Under the pieces are notes generated by a model. That model did not search any database. It saw nothing but the letters and a program-made list of their open reading frames with translations, and had not been told where the DNA came from. Positions 7,812-15,824 of a DNA stretch of 16,586 nt are shown one piece after another. Within the stretch, counting starts at the first letter, position 1. Each line of letters opens with the position of its first letter. A program made the position numbers and the translations under genes. Source of the DNA: Caldifarciminota bacterium (GTDB taxonomy: Bacteria > Hydrothermota > UBA3072 > B12-G15); the NCBI GenBank assembly GCA_021163525.1, contig JAGGTX010000131.1, positions 1-16,586 on the forward strand, read 5' to 3'.

Positions 7812-10031
7812 TTATTTCAGTCTCACAATCACAGGTTCAATGTATAAAAATGGGCTCTCAAGGAGTTTCAGAACAGGAATATCCACCAGGGTATTCGCAT
7901 GGTCCTCAAGCAGGGTTTCAATGAAGGAAGCAGGATGTGGATAGAGTGTAATTCCCACCTTTCCCTTGATGCCAGCCATTTTCTTTGCCTCTTCAATGGC
8001 ATCAAGCAATCCTCCATTGTGGTCCACAATACCAATCCTGACTCCATCTGCACCACTCCAGATATGACCCCTGCCAATGGCATCAATGGAATCTTTATCC
8101 ATCTTTCTTCCTTCAGCAACCCTTTCAAGGAAAAGTTCATATCCATACCTTATAACCCGCTCCAGCCTATTTTCCTCCAATTGGTCAAATTTCCTGTAAT
8201 CAGCAAATGCATCTGCATGCTTCCCCCATTTCACTGCCTGGTGGCTTATCCCTATCTTTTTATATAGTTTCTCCATTACAAACTTTCCTCCAAAGATACC
8301 AATGGAACCTGTGAGTGTGGTTTTGTCTGCAAAGATCTTCTTCCCACCAGCAGATATGTAATAACCTCCAGATGCAGCAACATCACCCATTGAGATGACA
8401 ACGGGCTTTTTCTCAGAGAGTTTTTTTATAGATTTCCACATAATATCAGAGGCAAGGGCATCACCACCCGGAGAATTTACCCGTATCACAACTGCCTTTA
8501 TTGATGGGTTCTTCATCACTTTTTTTATCGTGGATACGAATGTTTCTGAACCAACTGTTTTCCCACCGATTATAGGTATTGGGAGGAAAGGCTCAGAACT
8601 CTTTCCCTGGACAATGCTTCCTTCTGCAACAACAACTGCAATGTTTGGTAAGAAGCCTCTAACAAGCGCCCTTGGGACTGCTTCTCCATGGAGTATCCTT
8701 GCCTTTTTCTTTATTTTTAAGTGGTCCTTAACATCATCCAGATACATTAGCGTATCAACAAGATTATACCTGACTGCTTCGGCAGGTGTGAAGTAACCCA
8801 CCGTGTCAATGAGCCCTGCAAGTTCTGATGCTGGTATACCTCTTGATGATGCAATCCCATTTATCATAACATCCACAATGGTCTTAATGTATGCGTTCAA
8901 TTGCTCCCTATCAGCAGTGCTCATGGTGTCTGAAATCAGAGGTTCAACTGCACTCTTGTATTTTCCTATCCTTGCGAACTGGGCCTCAACACCAATCCTG
9001 TCCAGCATGCTTTTTAGATAACTCTTGATAACAACAACACCTGGAAGGGAGATACCACCTGAAGGTGGAATTATTACAGAATCACAGGCACTGGCAATAA
9101 AGAGGTTTTTAAGGGTGAGTTGATCTGCATAGGCAAAGGTCCTTTTCTCCTTGCTTATTTCCTTTATTAATTTTTCCAACTCCTCTGCCTGGGCAACACC
9201 AAGGTCGTTATTCTTTATCACAAATAGAACTGTTTTAACATACTTTGTATCCCTGATATCCTTCAGCAGTTGTAGAAGGTCAAGAAAACATTTGCTCTTT
9301 TTAAGGAATCTTTTTGTTGGTAGTTCAGGATACTTTCCCTCAATCTCAACCACAATGCGGGTTCTGAATCTTTTCAGGAGTGAAGGGAAGGGGGTTAGTG
9401 ACGCTGTTATCATAGTATTGTAAGATTCTATACTGTTTGAGTAAGTGCCAGTATATCTTCCTCTTAGATTTGCCAGTGATATGACCAATCCTACAAATAA
9501 CCTCTTTTCCTGGAACTGATAGCCAATTCTCATTCCAAGACCATCAATGGGTTCGCCGTAAGCCTCAACAAAGGCTTTTCTGCCGGTTAAATCAGGTAAA
9601 ATGCCGATGTCGTATCTACCAGTTATTGTAATTTTATCCGAATTTGGTGGCTGTAGGCTTACCCCAATGTGCGTGTAAATATCCGATAGTGATTTGAGGA
9701 AACCCGTTATTCCAATAGAGACACCATAAGTGGGCCTGATGCACATTCCTATAAGATACCTTTCCATTCCACCGTCATACCCGATCCCCGTGGAAAACCT
9801 ATCCTTGAATGAGAATATAGTTGAACCTGTTATAAAATGGATTGTATCCCCTTTATAGCGAATACCAAAACCTGATTTTCCAAATGAGAGTAGATAATAA
9901 TTTTCAGGATAAACATAGGAAAATTCATATCCGTGATGAATTCCGAGCCCGGCTGGGTTCTCAAGCAGTGACAACGACCTTTCAATGTTTGATGGGGATA
10001 GCAGAAGAAGGGATAAAAAAAGCCCGATCAT
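7812..10031 (-). CDS. sppA: Signal peptide peptidase SppA (protease IV) with N-terminal beta-barrel-like domain
   Basis: Serine-lysine membrane-associated peptidase that degrades cleaved signal peptides, 739 residues against about 620 for the long E. coli form. After a hydrophobic leader (2-12), about 215 extra residues (20-235) look like alternating beta-strands. They start with ENPAGLGIHHGYEF, the N-P-A-G-L pattern seen in PorV/FadL-type outer-membrane proteins. The two S49 repeats follow: the N-terminal half carries the general-base Lys359 in GKYKSAVEP, the C-terminal half the nucleophile Ser554 in AASGGYY. Both residues of the dyad are present, so the enzyme should be active. The start has AGGAGG five bases upstream, overlapping the stop region of the zinc-ribbon gene. 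The barrel-like fusion is unusual and might place the peptidase at the outer membrane or periplasm; that is inference. Confidence 0.9.
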   Translation of the reverse strand: MIGLFLSLLLLSPSNIERSLSLLENPAGLGIHHGYEFSYVYPENYYLLSFGKSGFGIRYKGDTIHFITGSTIFSFKDRFSTGIGYDGGMERYLIGMCIRPTYGVSIGITGFLKSLSDIYTHIGVSLQPPNSDKITITGRYDIGILPDLTGRKAFVEAYGEPIDGLGMRIGYQFQEKRLFVGLVISLANLRGRYTGTYSNSIESYNTMITASLTPFPSLLKRFRTRIVVEIEGKYPELPTKRFLKKSKCFLDLLQLLKDIRDTKYVKTVLFVIKNNDLGVAQAEELEKLIKEISKEKRTFAYADQLTLKNLFIASACDSVIIPPSGGISLPGVVVIKSYLKSMLDRIGVEAQFARIGKYKSAVEPLISDTMSTADREQLNAYIKTIVDVMINGIASSRGIPASELAGLIDTVGYFTPAEAVRYNLVDTLMYLDDVKDHLKIKKKARILHGEAVPRALVRGFLPNIAVVVAEGSIVQGKSSEPFLPIPIIGGKTVGSETFVSTIKKVMKNPSIKAVVIRVNSPGGDALASDIMWKSIKKLSEKKPVVISMGDVAASGGYYISAGGKKIFADKTTLTGSIGIFGGKFVMEKLYKKIGISHQAVKWGKHADAFADYRKFDQLEENRLERVIRYGYELFLERVAEGRKMDKDSIDAIGRGHIWSGADGVRIGIVDHNGGLLDAIEEAKKMAGIKGKVGITLYPHPASFIETLLEDHANTLVDIPVLKLLESPFLYIEPVIVRLK

Positions 10032-10040
10032 GTTTACCTC

Positions 10041-10385
10041 CTAATTGTCTTCAATCCCACATATGATTTCTTCAATCTTCTGATTTTCCTCTTTCTCCTT
10101 TATTCGTTCCTTCACTTCTTTAAACTCCTTTTCAATTTCTTCTGTAAAGGCCTCTATTCTTTTTAGCACACTCCTTCCACTATCCACTGGTTTTCTGAAG
10201 AAAAGGAGTAGAGACTCAAAAGGCTTGTTTGAGGTGTATCTCCGTAGGGTATATCTTGCAACAAAACTACCACAATGTGCACATTCAACATACACCCTTA
10301 TTGTTCCATCCTCGTATTTCACAAAATTGTTCACCATTTTAAGCCCACCACAAACGGGGCATCTTTCCCTCTTAACCCTTTCCAT
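10041..10385 (-). CDS. Small zinc-ribbon protein with C-terminal coiled coil, function unknown
   Basis: I do not recognise a specific family. The 114-residue protein has two CxxC knuckles, C9-P-V-C12 and C35-A-H-C38, spaced as in a zinc ribbon. The segment between them is beta-rich (FVKYEDGTIRVYVEC). After a linker with FESLLLFFRKPVD, residues about 70-108 are strongly charged and helical (EEIEKEFKEVKERIKEKEE), probably a coiled coil. No signal peptide is seen, so it is cytoplasmic. GGGAGG four bases before the ATG supports the start. It lies 13 bases after hisC and 9 bases before sppA, so it belongs to the same operon. A nucleic-acid or protein-binding adaptor is possible. Confidence 0.75.
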   Translation of the reverse strand: MERVKRERCPVCGGLKMVNNFVKYEDGTIRVYVECAHCGSFVARYTLRRYTSNKPFESLLLFFRKPVDSGRSVLKRIEAFTEEIEKEFKEVKERIKEKEENQKIEEIICGIEDN

Positions 10386-10398
10386 CCAACCTCCCTGG

Positions 10399-11487
10399 TT
10401 AGGTGATTATCTCTTTAAGTGCATCTATAAATTTTGCATTCTCTTCAAGAGTACCTATGGTAACCCTTAAATAGTTTTTCAGACCATATGGGTTCAATGG
10501 CCTTGCAATAATACCCTTCTTCATCAATTTTGAATTTATTTCCTTTGCGTCCATTTCAAGTTTTATGGTAACAAAGTTGGCTTCAGAGGGTATGTAGTAT
10601 ATTCCCATTTTTTCAAACTCTTTGTAAAAAAAACTTTTACCCTCTTCAACAAGTTTCCTTGACCTTTCAATGTGTTCTGTGTCATCAAGTGCTGCAATGG
10701 CTGCCTTCTGCGCTATGCTATTCACATTGAATGGGAGACGGACGCGATGGAGAATGTTTATGATTTCAGGCCTTGCAATTCCATATCCAACCCTTAAACC
10801 AGCAAGCCCATAAATCTTGGAGAATGTTCGTAGAACAATAACATTCAGTCCTTTTCTCACATAATCAATGGTCTCAGGAAAGTCCTCCCTTGTAATATAC
10901 TCCCTGTAGGCCTCGTCAACAATCAGGAGGGTATTCTCCGGAAGTGACTTAACCACACGGTCCAGTTCATCTGCTGTGAGCATTGAACCAAGTGGATTGT
11001 TGGGATTGTCAATGTAGAGGAGTTTTGTTTTGTTATCAAGGGCATCAATTATGGCGTCAATATCATGCCTGTTGTTCTTCACAGGGATTTCAACGAGTTC
11101 TGCTTCAAAGATCTGGCTTTCTATCTTTCCCATGATGAATGTTGGTTTGCTCAAAACAACCTTTTCACCGGGATTGATGCATGCCTTCGCAACAAGGTGA
11201 ATGAGTTCACAAGAACCATTCCCTGTGATGATGTAATCAACTGGAATGTTGAGATGTTCAGATAGTTTGTTCTTCAGATAATAAGATGTGTCATCAGGAT
11301 AGAGGTGGAGGGATTTGAGCATACTTTTTACTGCCTCAGTTGCCCTTGGTGAAGGGCCCAGGGGGTTTTCATTGGAGGCAAGTTTTATTATATCACCTTC
11401 AATCCCCAGTTCCCTTTTTACCTCTTCAATGGGTTTGCCAGGGATATAGGGCTTTATTCCAAGAACAGGCTTTCTTGCAATCCCCAT
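10399..11487 (-). CDS. hisC: Histidinol-phosphate aminotransferase
   Basis: PLP-dependent class I/II aminotransferase of the HisC group, 362 residues. HisC transfers an amino group between glutamate and imidazole-acetol phosphate in histidine synthesis; many HisC enzymes also accept aromatic keto acids. The N-terminus KPYIPGKPIEEVKRELGI is characteristic. ASNENPLGPSP, then YIDNPNNPLG, VDEAYREY and the Schiff-base lysine K224 in TFSKIYGLAGLRVGYG follow in the expected order. The C-terminal arginine region is RVTIGT. It begins 3 bases after the lipoprotein stop and lacks a clear Shine-Dalgarno, suggesting coupled translation. No other histidine gene is near. In this envelope-related operon a broader role, such as phenylalanine or tyrosine synthesis, is possible. 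Confidence 0.93.
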   Translation of the reverse strand: MGIARKPVLGIKPYIPGKPIEEVKRELGIEGDIIKLASNENPLGPSPRATEAVKSMLKSLHLYPDDTSYYLKNKLSEHLNIPVDYIITGNGSCELIHLVAKACINPGEKVVLSKPTFIMGKIESQIFEAELVEIPVKNNRHDIDAIIDALDNKTKLLYIDNPNNPLGSMLTADELDRVVKSLPENTLLIVDEAYREYITREDFPETIDYVRKGLNVIVLRTFSKIYGLAGLRVGYGIARPEIINILHRVRLPFNVNSIAQKAAIAALDDTEHIERSRKLVEEGKSFFYKEFEKMGIYYIPSEANFVTIKLEMDAKEINSKLMKKGIIARPLNPYGLKNYLRVTIGTLEENAKFIDALKEIIT

Positions 11488-11490
11488 TTT

Positions 11491-12060
11491 TCATCTTAAA
11501 GTTGAAATATCTATCAAAACATAGTCATTATAGACTTCAAAATCTTCATTATACCCGTATGCATCCTCGCCAAAGAAGATCACCCTCATCCTCATGGTTG
11601 TGTGAGGGTCAGGGTATGTTAGATCAAAAAGAGAATCAATCCCGTCCGCAATATAGATGGGAATATTGTAAATGGTGTTTTTAACAGTATCCGATTCACC
11701 GGAGGAGAATATGTATCTCCGCAAACCATAAATGTGGCTTGTGTAAACAAGTTTTCCTGAATCCTCGTCAGGGATATAAAATTTAACCTTGAAGCCGTTT
11801 ATTACTGCATCAACACCGTTCCAGGATACAAATGTCACGGAGTCAATAATTACATCAACATAATGCACTGGAATTGTTACATCATTTCCAGCCGTATCTT
11901 TATATGTTGAGTCATAAAGCACTATGAAGCCACCTGGATTCGTTGCCAGTATAAATACCTCAGGTGTATGAACCTGTGTCTGGGTTTCCCTGACAAAGTC
12001 ACACCCAAAAGCAAAACCGAGTAAGACAATCAAAGAGACAAACAGGATTTTTCCTTTCAT
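11491..12060 (-). CDS. Putative lipoprotein, function unknown
   Basis: I do not recognise the family. The 189-residue protein starts MKGKILFVSLIVLLGFAFGC, a basic n-region, a hydrophobic core and a lipobox-like A-F-G-C with Cys20 as the likely lipidated residue. Asp21 follows; in E. coli Asp at +2 retains lipoproteins at the inner membrane, but this rule may not hold here. The mature part is beta-rich, with repeated short strands (VDVIIDSVTFVSW, VINGFKVKFYIPDEDSGKL) suggestive of an immunoglobulin- or jelly-roll-like fold. The start is supported by AGGAGG four bases upstream. It is the first gene of the seven-gene minus-strand operon and immediately downstream of its promoter. Confidence 0.8.
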   Translation of the reverse strand: MKGKILFVSLIVLLGFAFGCDFVRETQTQVHTPEVFILATNPGGFIVLYDSTYKDTAGNDVTIPVHYVDVIIDSVTFVSWNGVDAVINGFKVKFYIPDEDSGKLVYTSHIYGLRRYIFSSGESDTVKNTIYNIPIYIADGIDSLFDLTYPDPHTTMRMRVIFFGEDAYGYNEDFEVYNDYVLIDISTLR

Positions 12061-12084
12061 ATATCCTCCTTTTTTTCTCCTTGA

Positions 12085-12113
12085 ATTTTATAGAAATTTT
12101 TAGTGCTTGTCAA
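12085..12113 (-). promoter_or_regulatory. Sigma-70-type promoter of the minus-strand operon
   Basis: On the minus strand a perfect -35 TTGACA (12113-12108) and a -10 TAAAAT (12090-12085) are separated by 17 bases. Transcription would begin near 12078, leaving about 18 bases of leader with AGGAGG before the lipoprotein ATG at 12060. No other promoter of this quality is seen in the operon, so all seven genes probably depend on it, at least in part. Confidence 0.75.
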
Positions 12114-12133
12114 GAATTTATTTGAAAAAATGA

Positions 12134-12161
12134 TTGACTTAATTTTTATTGAATTTATATT
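12134..12161 (+). promoter_or_regulatory. Sigma-70-type promoter of the Lon-like gene
   Basis: On the plus strand a -35-like TTGACT (12134-12139) and a -10-like TATATT (12156-12161) are 16 bases apart in an A/T-rich stretch. Transcription would begin near 12168, just before the strong ribosome site CAGGAGG (12171-12177) and the ATG at 12183. The leader is very short. The two -35 boxes of the divergent promoters are about 20 bases apart, so RNA polymerase binding at one may influence the other. Confidence 0.65.
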
Positions 12162-12182
12162 TATCAAAAACAGGAGGAAAAA

Positions 12183-14507
12183 ATGGGATACAGGAAGTTG
12201 AAATACGATGAAATTCTCTTCAAACCTCCAGACCTTCCATTCAAGCACACCGGGGAAATAAAACGGCGAACAGAGATTGTAGGTCAGGCCAAAGCGCTTG
12301 ATGCACTTATGGTTGCCATAGAGACCGAGCAACCCCATTACAATATTTTTGTTTCAGGCCCACCTGGAACAGGCAGGCGCACAGCAGTCAGGCACATATT
12401 GAAAAAGGTTAAGAAAAAGAAGAGGCCAGAGGATAAATGCTATGTTTACAATTTCTCCAACCCTGATTCACCAATTCTGCTCAGGTTCAGGGCAGGAGAG
12501 GGAAGGAAATTTAAGAAGGAATTTGAATCTCTTGTTTCTGCACTACTTACAATGATACCAGAGGTCTTACAGGGGGAGGTTGTTCAGAAGATAAGGGAAA
12601 GAATTATTGAGAAGTACAAGAAAAAGGAGGACAGAATTTATAAGGATTTTGAAAAGAGGGCATTGAAGAATGGTTTTCAGGTCTCTGTTGTTAAGGTTGG
12701 TCCTTTACAGAAGCCTGTATTGAAACCCATTATTGATGGAGAGGCTATTGATTTCCAGACACTTGAGCAACTTGTAGATGAGGGAAAGGTGAAGAAGACA
12801 GAGTTTGAGAGGATTGAGAAGGTATACAGGGAACTTTCTTTTGAACTCCAGGCAGTTCTCAAGGCAATATCTGATGAGAATAAGAGGGCGGCAGTTGAAC
12901 TTGAGGAGTCCGTAATGGATGTTTTAAGACCACTGGTTGAGATGAAGATTGATGAACTCAAAGAGAATTTCAGGGATAAAAAGGTTGGAATGTTCCTTGA
13001 TGCATTTCTTGAGGATTTAATGGGCGACCTGAACAACCTTATCAAATCCGAGGGGTTCCCTTTGAAGTACAGGGTTAACCTTCTTGTTGACAACAGCAAT
13101 GTGAAGACTGCTCCGATTGTGTTTGAAAACTCTCCGACATTTAATAAGTTATTTGGCACCATAGAGGTGACCACTGATAGCAATGGCACAATAAGAACAG
13201 ATTTTACAATGATAAGGGGAGGTTCGCTTCTGAAGGCCGATGAAGGTTTTCTCGTCCTTAATGCGTACGATGTGCTCACCGAGCCTGGTGTCTGGGAAAA
13301 GTTGAAAAGGACACTGCGTAATGGTGAACTTGAAATCCAGCCAAGAGATTATCCTGGAATCTTTGCCCTCACAGGTCTGAAACCCGAGCCAATAAAGATC
13401 AATGTGAAGGTGATTATGATAGGTGAACCCTATCTGTATGCAATCCTCTATAATAATGACCCTGAATTTGGTAAACTCTTCAAGGTGAGAGCGGATTTTG
13501 ACAATGAGATGGATTTATGTAAGGAATCTGCAATGCAGTATGCATATGTGATCAAGAAGGTATCAGAGGATGAGAAACTCCTTCCTGTAAAAAAGGATGC
13601 AGTTCTGAGGTTGATTGAGTATGGAGTGAGGCTTGCAGAGAACAGGAAGAAGATTTCAACAGAATTCAACAGGATTGCTGATGTTGTGAGGGAGGCAAAT
13701 TACTGGGCAAGGCAGAAGAAAAAGAAGTTCATTACTGAGAAGGAGATAAGGGAGGCGATTGAACACAGGTACAGAAGGTCAAACCTTATTGAGGAGAAGA
13801 TCCTGGATATGATAAGGAGTGGGGACATCTTTGTGGATGTTGATGGGTTTGCCGTTGGTCAGATAAATGGGCTGGAGATTTACTCCATTGGTGACCTTGA
13901 GTTTGGCAAACCTGTAAGAATAACGGCAACTGTATCCATAGGGAATGAGGGGGTGGTGAATATAGAGAGGGAGGTCCAGCTTTCAGGCCCTATCCACTCC
14001 AAGGGGGTTTTGATACTTGCAGGTTTTTTAAGGGAAAGGTTTGCACAAAAATTTCCCCTCTCCCTAAATGCCTCAATTTGCTTTGAGCAATCATACACAG
14101 GGATAGATGGTGATAGTGCATCATCTGCTGAACTTTATGCCATTATATCAGCCCTTTCAGGTGTGCCCATTGACCAAAGTCTGGCAGTAACAGGTTCTGT
14201 GAATCAGAAGGGCATGATTCAGCCAATTGGAGGTGTGAATGCAAAGATTGAGGGCTTCTTTGATGTATGCAAAATAAAGGGTTTGACAGGGAAACAGGGT
14301 GTGGTGATACCAGAGACCAATGTTGATGAACTTTTGCTCAAAGAGGAGGTTGTGGAGGCAATAAAAAAGAAGAAGTTCCACCTGTATTCTGTTAAGACCG
14401 TTGAAGAGGGTATTGAATTGCTCACCCACATGCCTGCCAGTGAGGTGTTCAAACTTGCAGAGAAAAAGTTGTTTGAGTATGCAGAAACTCTTAAGAAGTA
14501 TAAATAA
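12183..14507 (+). CDS. Lon-family protease with degenerate ATPase domain (AAA_32/LonC-like)
   Basis: Cytoplasmic Ser-Lys protease of the Lon superfamily, 774 residues. The N-terminal AAA-like domain has a P-loop region GPPGTGRRT (59-67) where the Walker A lysine and following Thr are both Arg. The expected Walker B acidic pair reads LVLNAYD. A long charged helical insertion (about 115-275) separates the two AAA parts. The proteolytic domain (about 560-740) carries Ser645 in DGDSAS and Lys688 in GGVNAKIEGF, so it should be active. This layout matches the AAA_32 plus Lon-C group; in Meiothermus LonC such proteins are ATP-independent. Start is fixed by CAGGAGG five to six bases upstream. It has its own promoter. 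Substrates are unknown. It could instead retain weak ATPase activity, since Arg at this site occurs in the family. Confidence 0.88.
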   Translation: MGYRKLKYDEILFKPPDLPFKHTGEIKRRTEIVGQAKALDALMVAIETEQPHYNIFVSGPPGTGRRTAVRHILKKVKKKKRPEDKCYVYNFSNPDSPILLRFRAGEGRKFKKEFESLVSALLTMIPEVLQGEVVQKIRERIIEKYKKKEDRIYKDFEKRALKNGFQVSVVKVGPLQKPVLKPIIDGEAIDFQTLEQLVDEGKVKKTEFERIEKVYRELSFELQAVLKAISDENKRAAVELEESVMDVLRPLVEMKIDELKENFRDKKVGMFLDAFLEDLMGDLNNLIKSEGFPLKYRVNLLVDNSNVKTAPIVFENSPTFNKLFGTIEVTTDSNGTIRTDFTMIRGGSLLKADEGFLVLNAYDVLTEPGVWEKLKRTLRNGELEIQPRDYPGIFALTGLKPEPIKINVKVIMIGEPYLYAILYNNDPEFGKLFKVRADFDNEMDLCKESAMQYAYVIKKVSEDEKLLPVKKDAVLRLIEYGVRLAENRKKISTEFNRIADVVREANYWARQKKKKFITEKEIREAIEHRYRRSNLIEEKILDMIRSGDIFVDVDGFAVGQINGLEIYSIGDLEFGKPVRITATVSIGNEGVVNIEREVQLSGPIHSKGVLILAGFLRERFAQKFPLSLNASICFEQSYTGIDGDSASSAELYAIISALSGVPIDQSLAVTGSVNQKGMIQPIGGVNAKIEGFFDVCKIKGLTGKQGVVIPETNVDELLLKEEVVEAIKKKKFHLYSVKTVEEGIELLTHMPASEVFKLAEKKLFEYAETLKKYK

Positions 14508-14564
14508 TAGCATTGAGAAGTTTGGGTAGTTTGGATTTGTAAACATGGAGGTTAAAGGGCTTTA

Positions 14565-15824
14565 ATGCTCCTTATAACAGATGTTGAAAAGGGTTCAATA
14601 GGCGATAGGGCTGGTTTGAAACCAAGCCAGTATATACTCTCCATCAATGGAGAAAGGGTTGATGATGCCCTTGATTTCAGATTCCATACTGCTGATGAAA
14701 TTCTTGAGATAGAGATAAGAGAGGGTGAAGAGATATTCAGGATTTATGTTGAAAAGGATATAGACCAGGACCTTGGTGTTCAGGTGAAGGATTTTGTTAT
14801 AAGGAGGTGCCAGAACAACTGTATATTCTGCTTCATGGACCAGTTGCCCGGAGATGCCAGAAAGTCCTTATTTGTTAAGGATGATGATTACAGGATGTCT
14901 TTTCTCTATGGTAATTTCATAACCTTGACAAACCTTGTTGAGAATGACTTCAAAAAGATTGAAAGACTCAGGCTATCCCCTCTTTACATCTCTGTGCATA
15001 CAACAAACCCATCTTTGAGGGAGTCCATAATGAGAAACAAAAATGCCGGAAAGATTAAAGAACAGATGATGAGATTGATCTCCTCCGGTATAAAACTGCA
15101 TACACAGATTGTTCTTTTGCCTGGAATAAATGACGGAGAGGAGTATCTTTCAACTGTTGAGGACCTTGCTTCAATGTATCCAGGTGTTCTATCCATAGGT
15201 GTTGTCCCGGTTGGGTTAACGGCTCACAGGGAGGGGCTTCCGCTTATTATATCACCTGACAGTGACTGGGCTAAGGAAATCATTCATATTTCAAAGCCCT
15301 ATCAGGAAAAATTCAGGGAACAGTTTGGCATTACCTTCCTTTACCTTGCAGATGAGTTTTACATACTTGCAGATGAAGAGATACCTAAAAGGGAGTTTTA
15401 CGATGATTTCCCCCAGATAGAGAACGGGATTGGAATGGTGAGAAGGTTCCTTGATGGGCTTGAGTATATGGAAGTTCCACAGATGAGCGGAAGGACAATC
15501 CTTGTGACAGGTGTGCTTGCTGAACCCTTTGTAAAAAAACTTGAGGAAAAATTCAAAAAAACGGGGCAGAGGGCTGAGACCGTTGTTGTTAAGAACAGAT
15601 ACCTTGGTTCTTCTGTTACCGTTGCTGGACTCCTTCCAGGGTGGGATATACTTGCCATGGTTTCAATGATTGAGGGAGAGAACATTATTCTTCCTCCGTA
15701 TGTTGTTAATAGTGATGGAAAATTTATAGATGATTTTTCAATAGATGATATGCGAAAGTTTACAGGGAAGAGGGTTTATGTTGCTCCTTCAGATATAACG
15801 GAACTTGCAGGGGTTATAAAATGA
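14565..15824 (+). CDS. PDZ-radical SAM-DUF512 protein
   Basis: Putative radical SAM enzyme of the DUF512 family, 419 residues. Residues about 1-65 form a PDZ-like domain (ITDVEKGSIGDRAGLKPSQY). A CxxxCxxC iron-sulfur motif follows (C82, C86 and C89 in CQNNCIFCFMDQLP), then a TIM-barrel-like segment with YISVHTTNPSLRESIM. The C-terminal DUF512 part contains GMVRRFLDGLEY and VTGVLAEPFVKKL. Its activity is not established; it is widely found beside der in Clostridia and other phyla. Here its stop overlaps the der start by ATGA, so a shared role in ribosome or translation maturation is a reasonable inference. The start at 14565 fits the PDZ fold; GGAGG lies 13 bases upstream, somewhat far, with AAAGGG closer (six bases). 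No clear promoter is visible in the 57-base gap after the Lon-like gene. Confidence 0.88.
   Translation: MLLITDVEKGSIGDRAGLKPSQYILSINGERVDDALDFRFHTADEILEIEIREGEEIFRIYVEKDIDQDLGVQVKDFVIRRCQNNCIFCFMDQLPGDARKSLFVKDDDYRMSFLYGNFITLTNLVENDFKKIERLRLSPLYISVHTTNPSLRESIMRNKNAGKIKEQMMRLISSGIKLHTQIVLLPGINDGEEYLSTVEDLASMYPGVLSIGVVPVGLTAHREGLPLIISPDSDWAKEIIHISKPYQEKFREQFGITFLYLADEFYILADEEIPKREFYDDFPQIENGIGMVRRFLDGLEYMEVPQMSGRTILVTGVLAEPFVKKLEEKFKKTGQRAETVVVKNRYLGSSVTVAGLLPGWDILAMVSMIEGENIILPPYVVNSDGKFIDDFSIDDMRKFTGKRVYVAPSDITELAGVIK

Noticed and set aside
7899..8796. Plus-strand open frames within the sppA region
   Set aside because: The minus strand encodes the intact S49 domains with catalytic Ser; the plus-strand frames are shadows.
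12677..13279. 200-codon open frame on the minus strand inside the Lon-like gene
   Set aside because: It is antisense to a well-supported gene, rich in Ser and Leu as typical for shadows, and shows no family motif.
14513..14542. Possible promoter (TTGAGA with TTTGTA) before the DUF512 gene
   Set aside because: The -10 match is poor and the gap to the Lon-like gene is only 57 bases; read-through is as likely.
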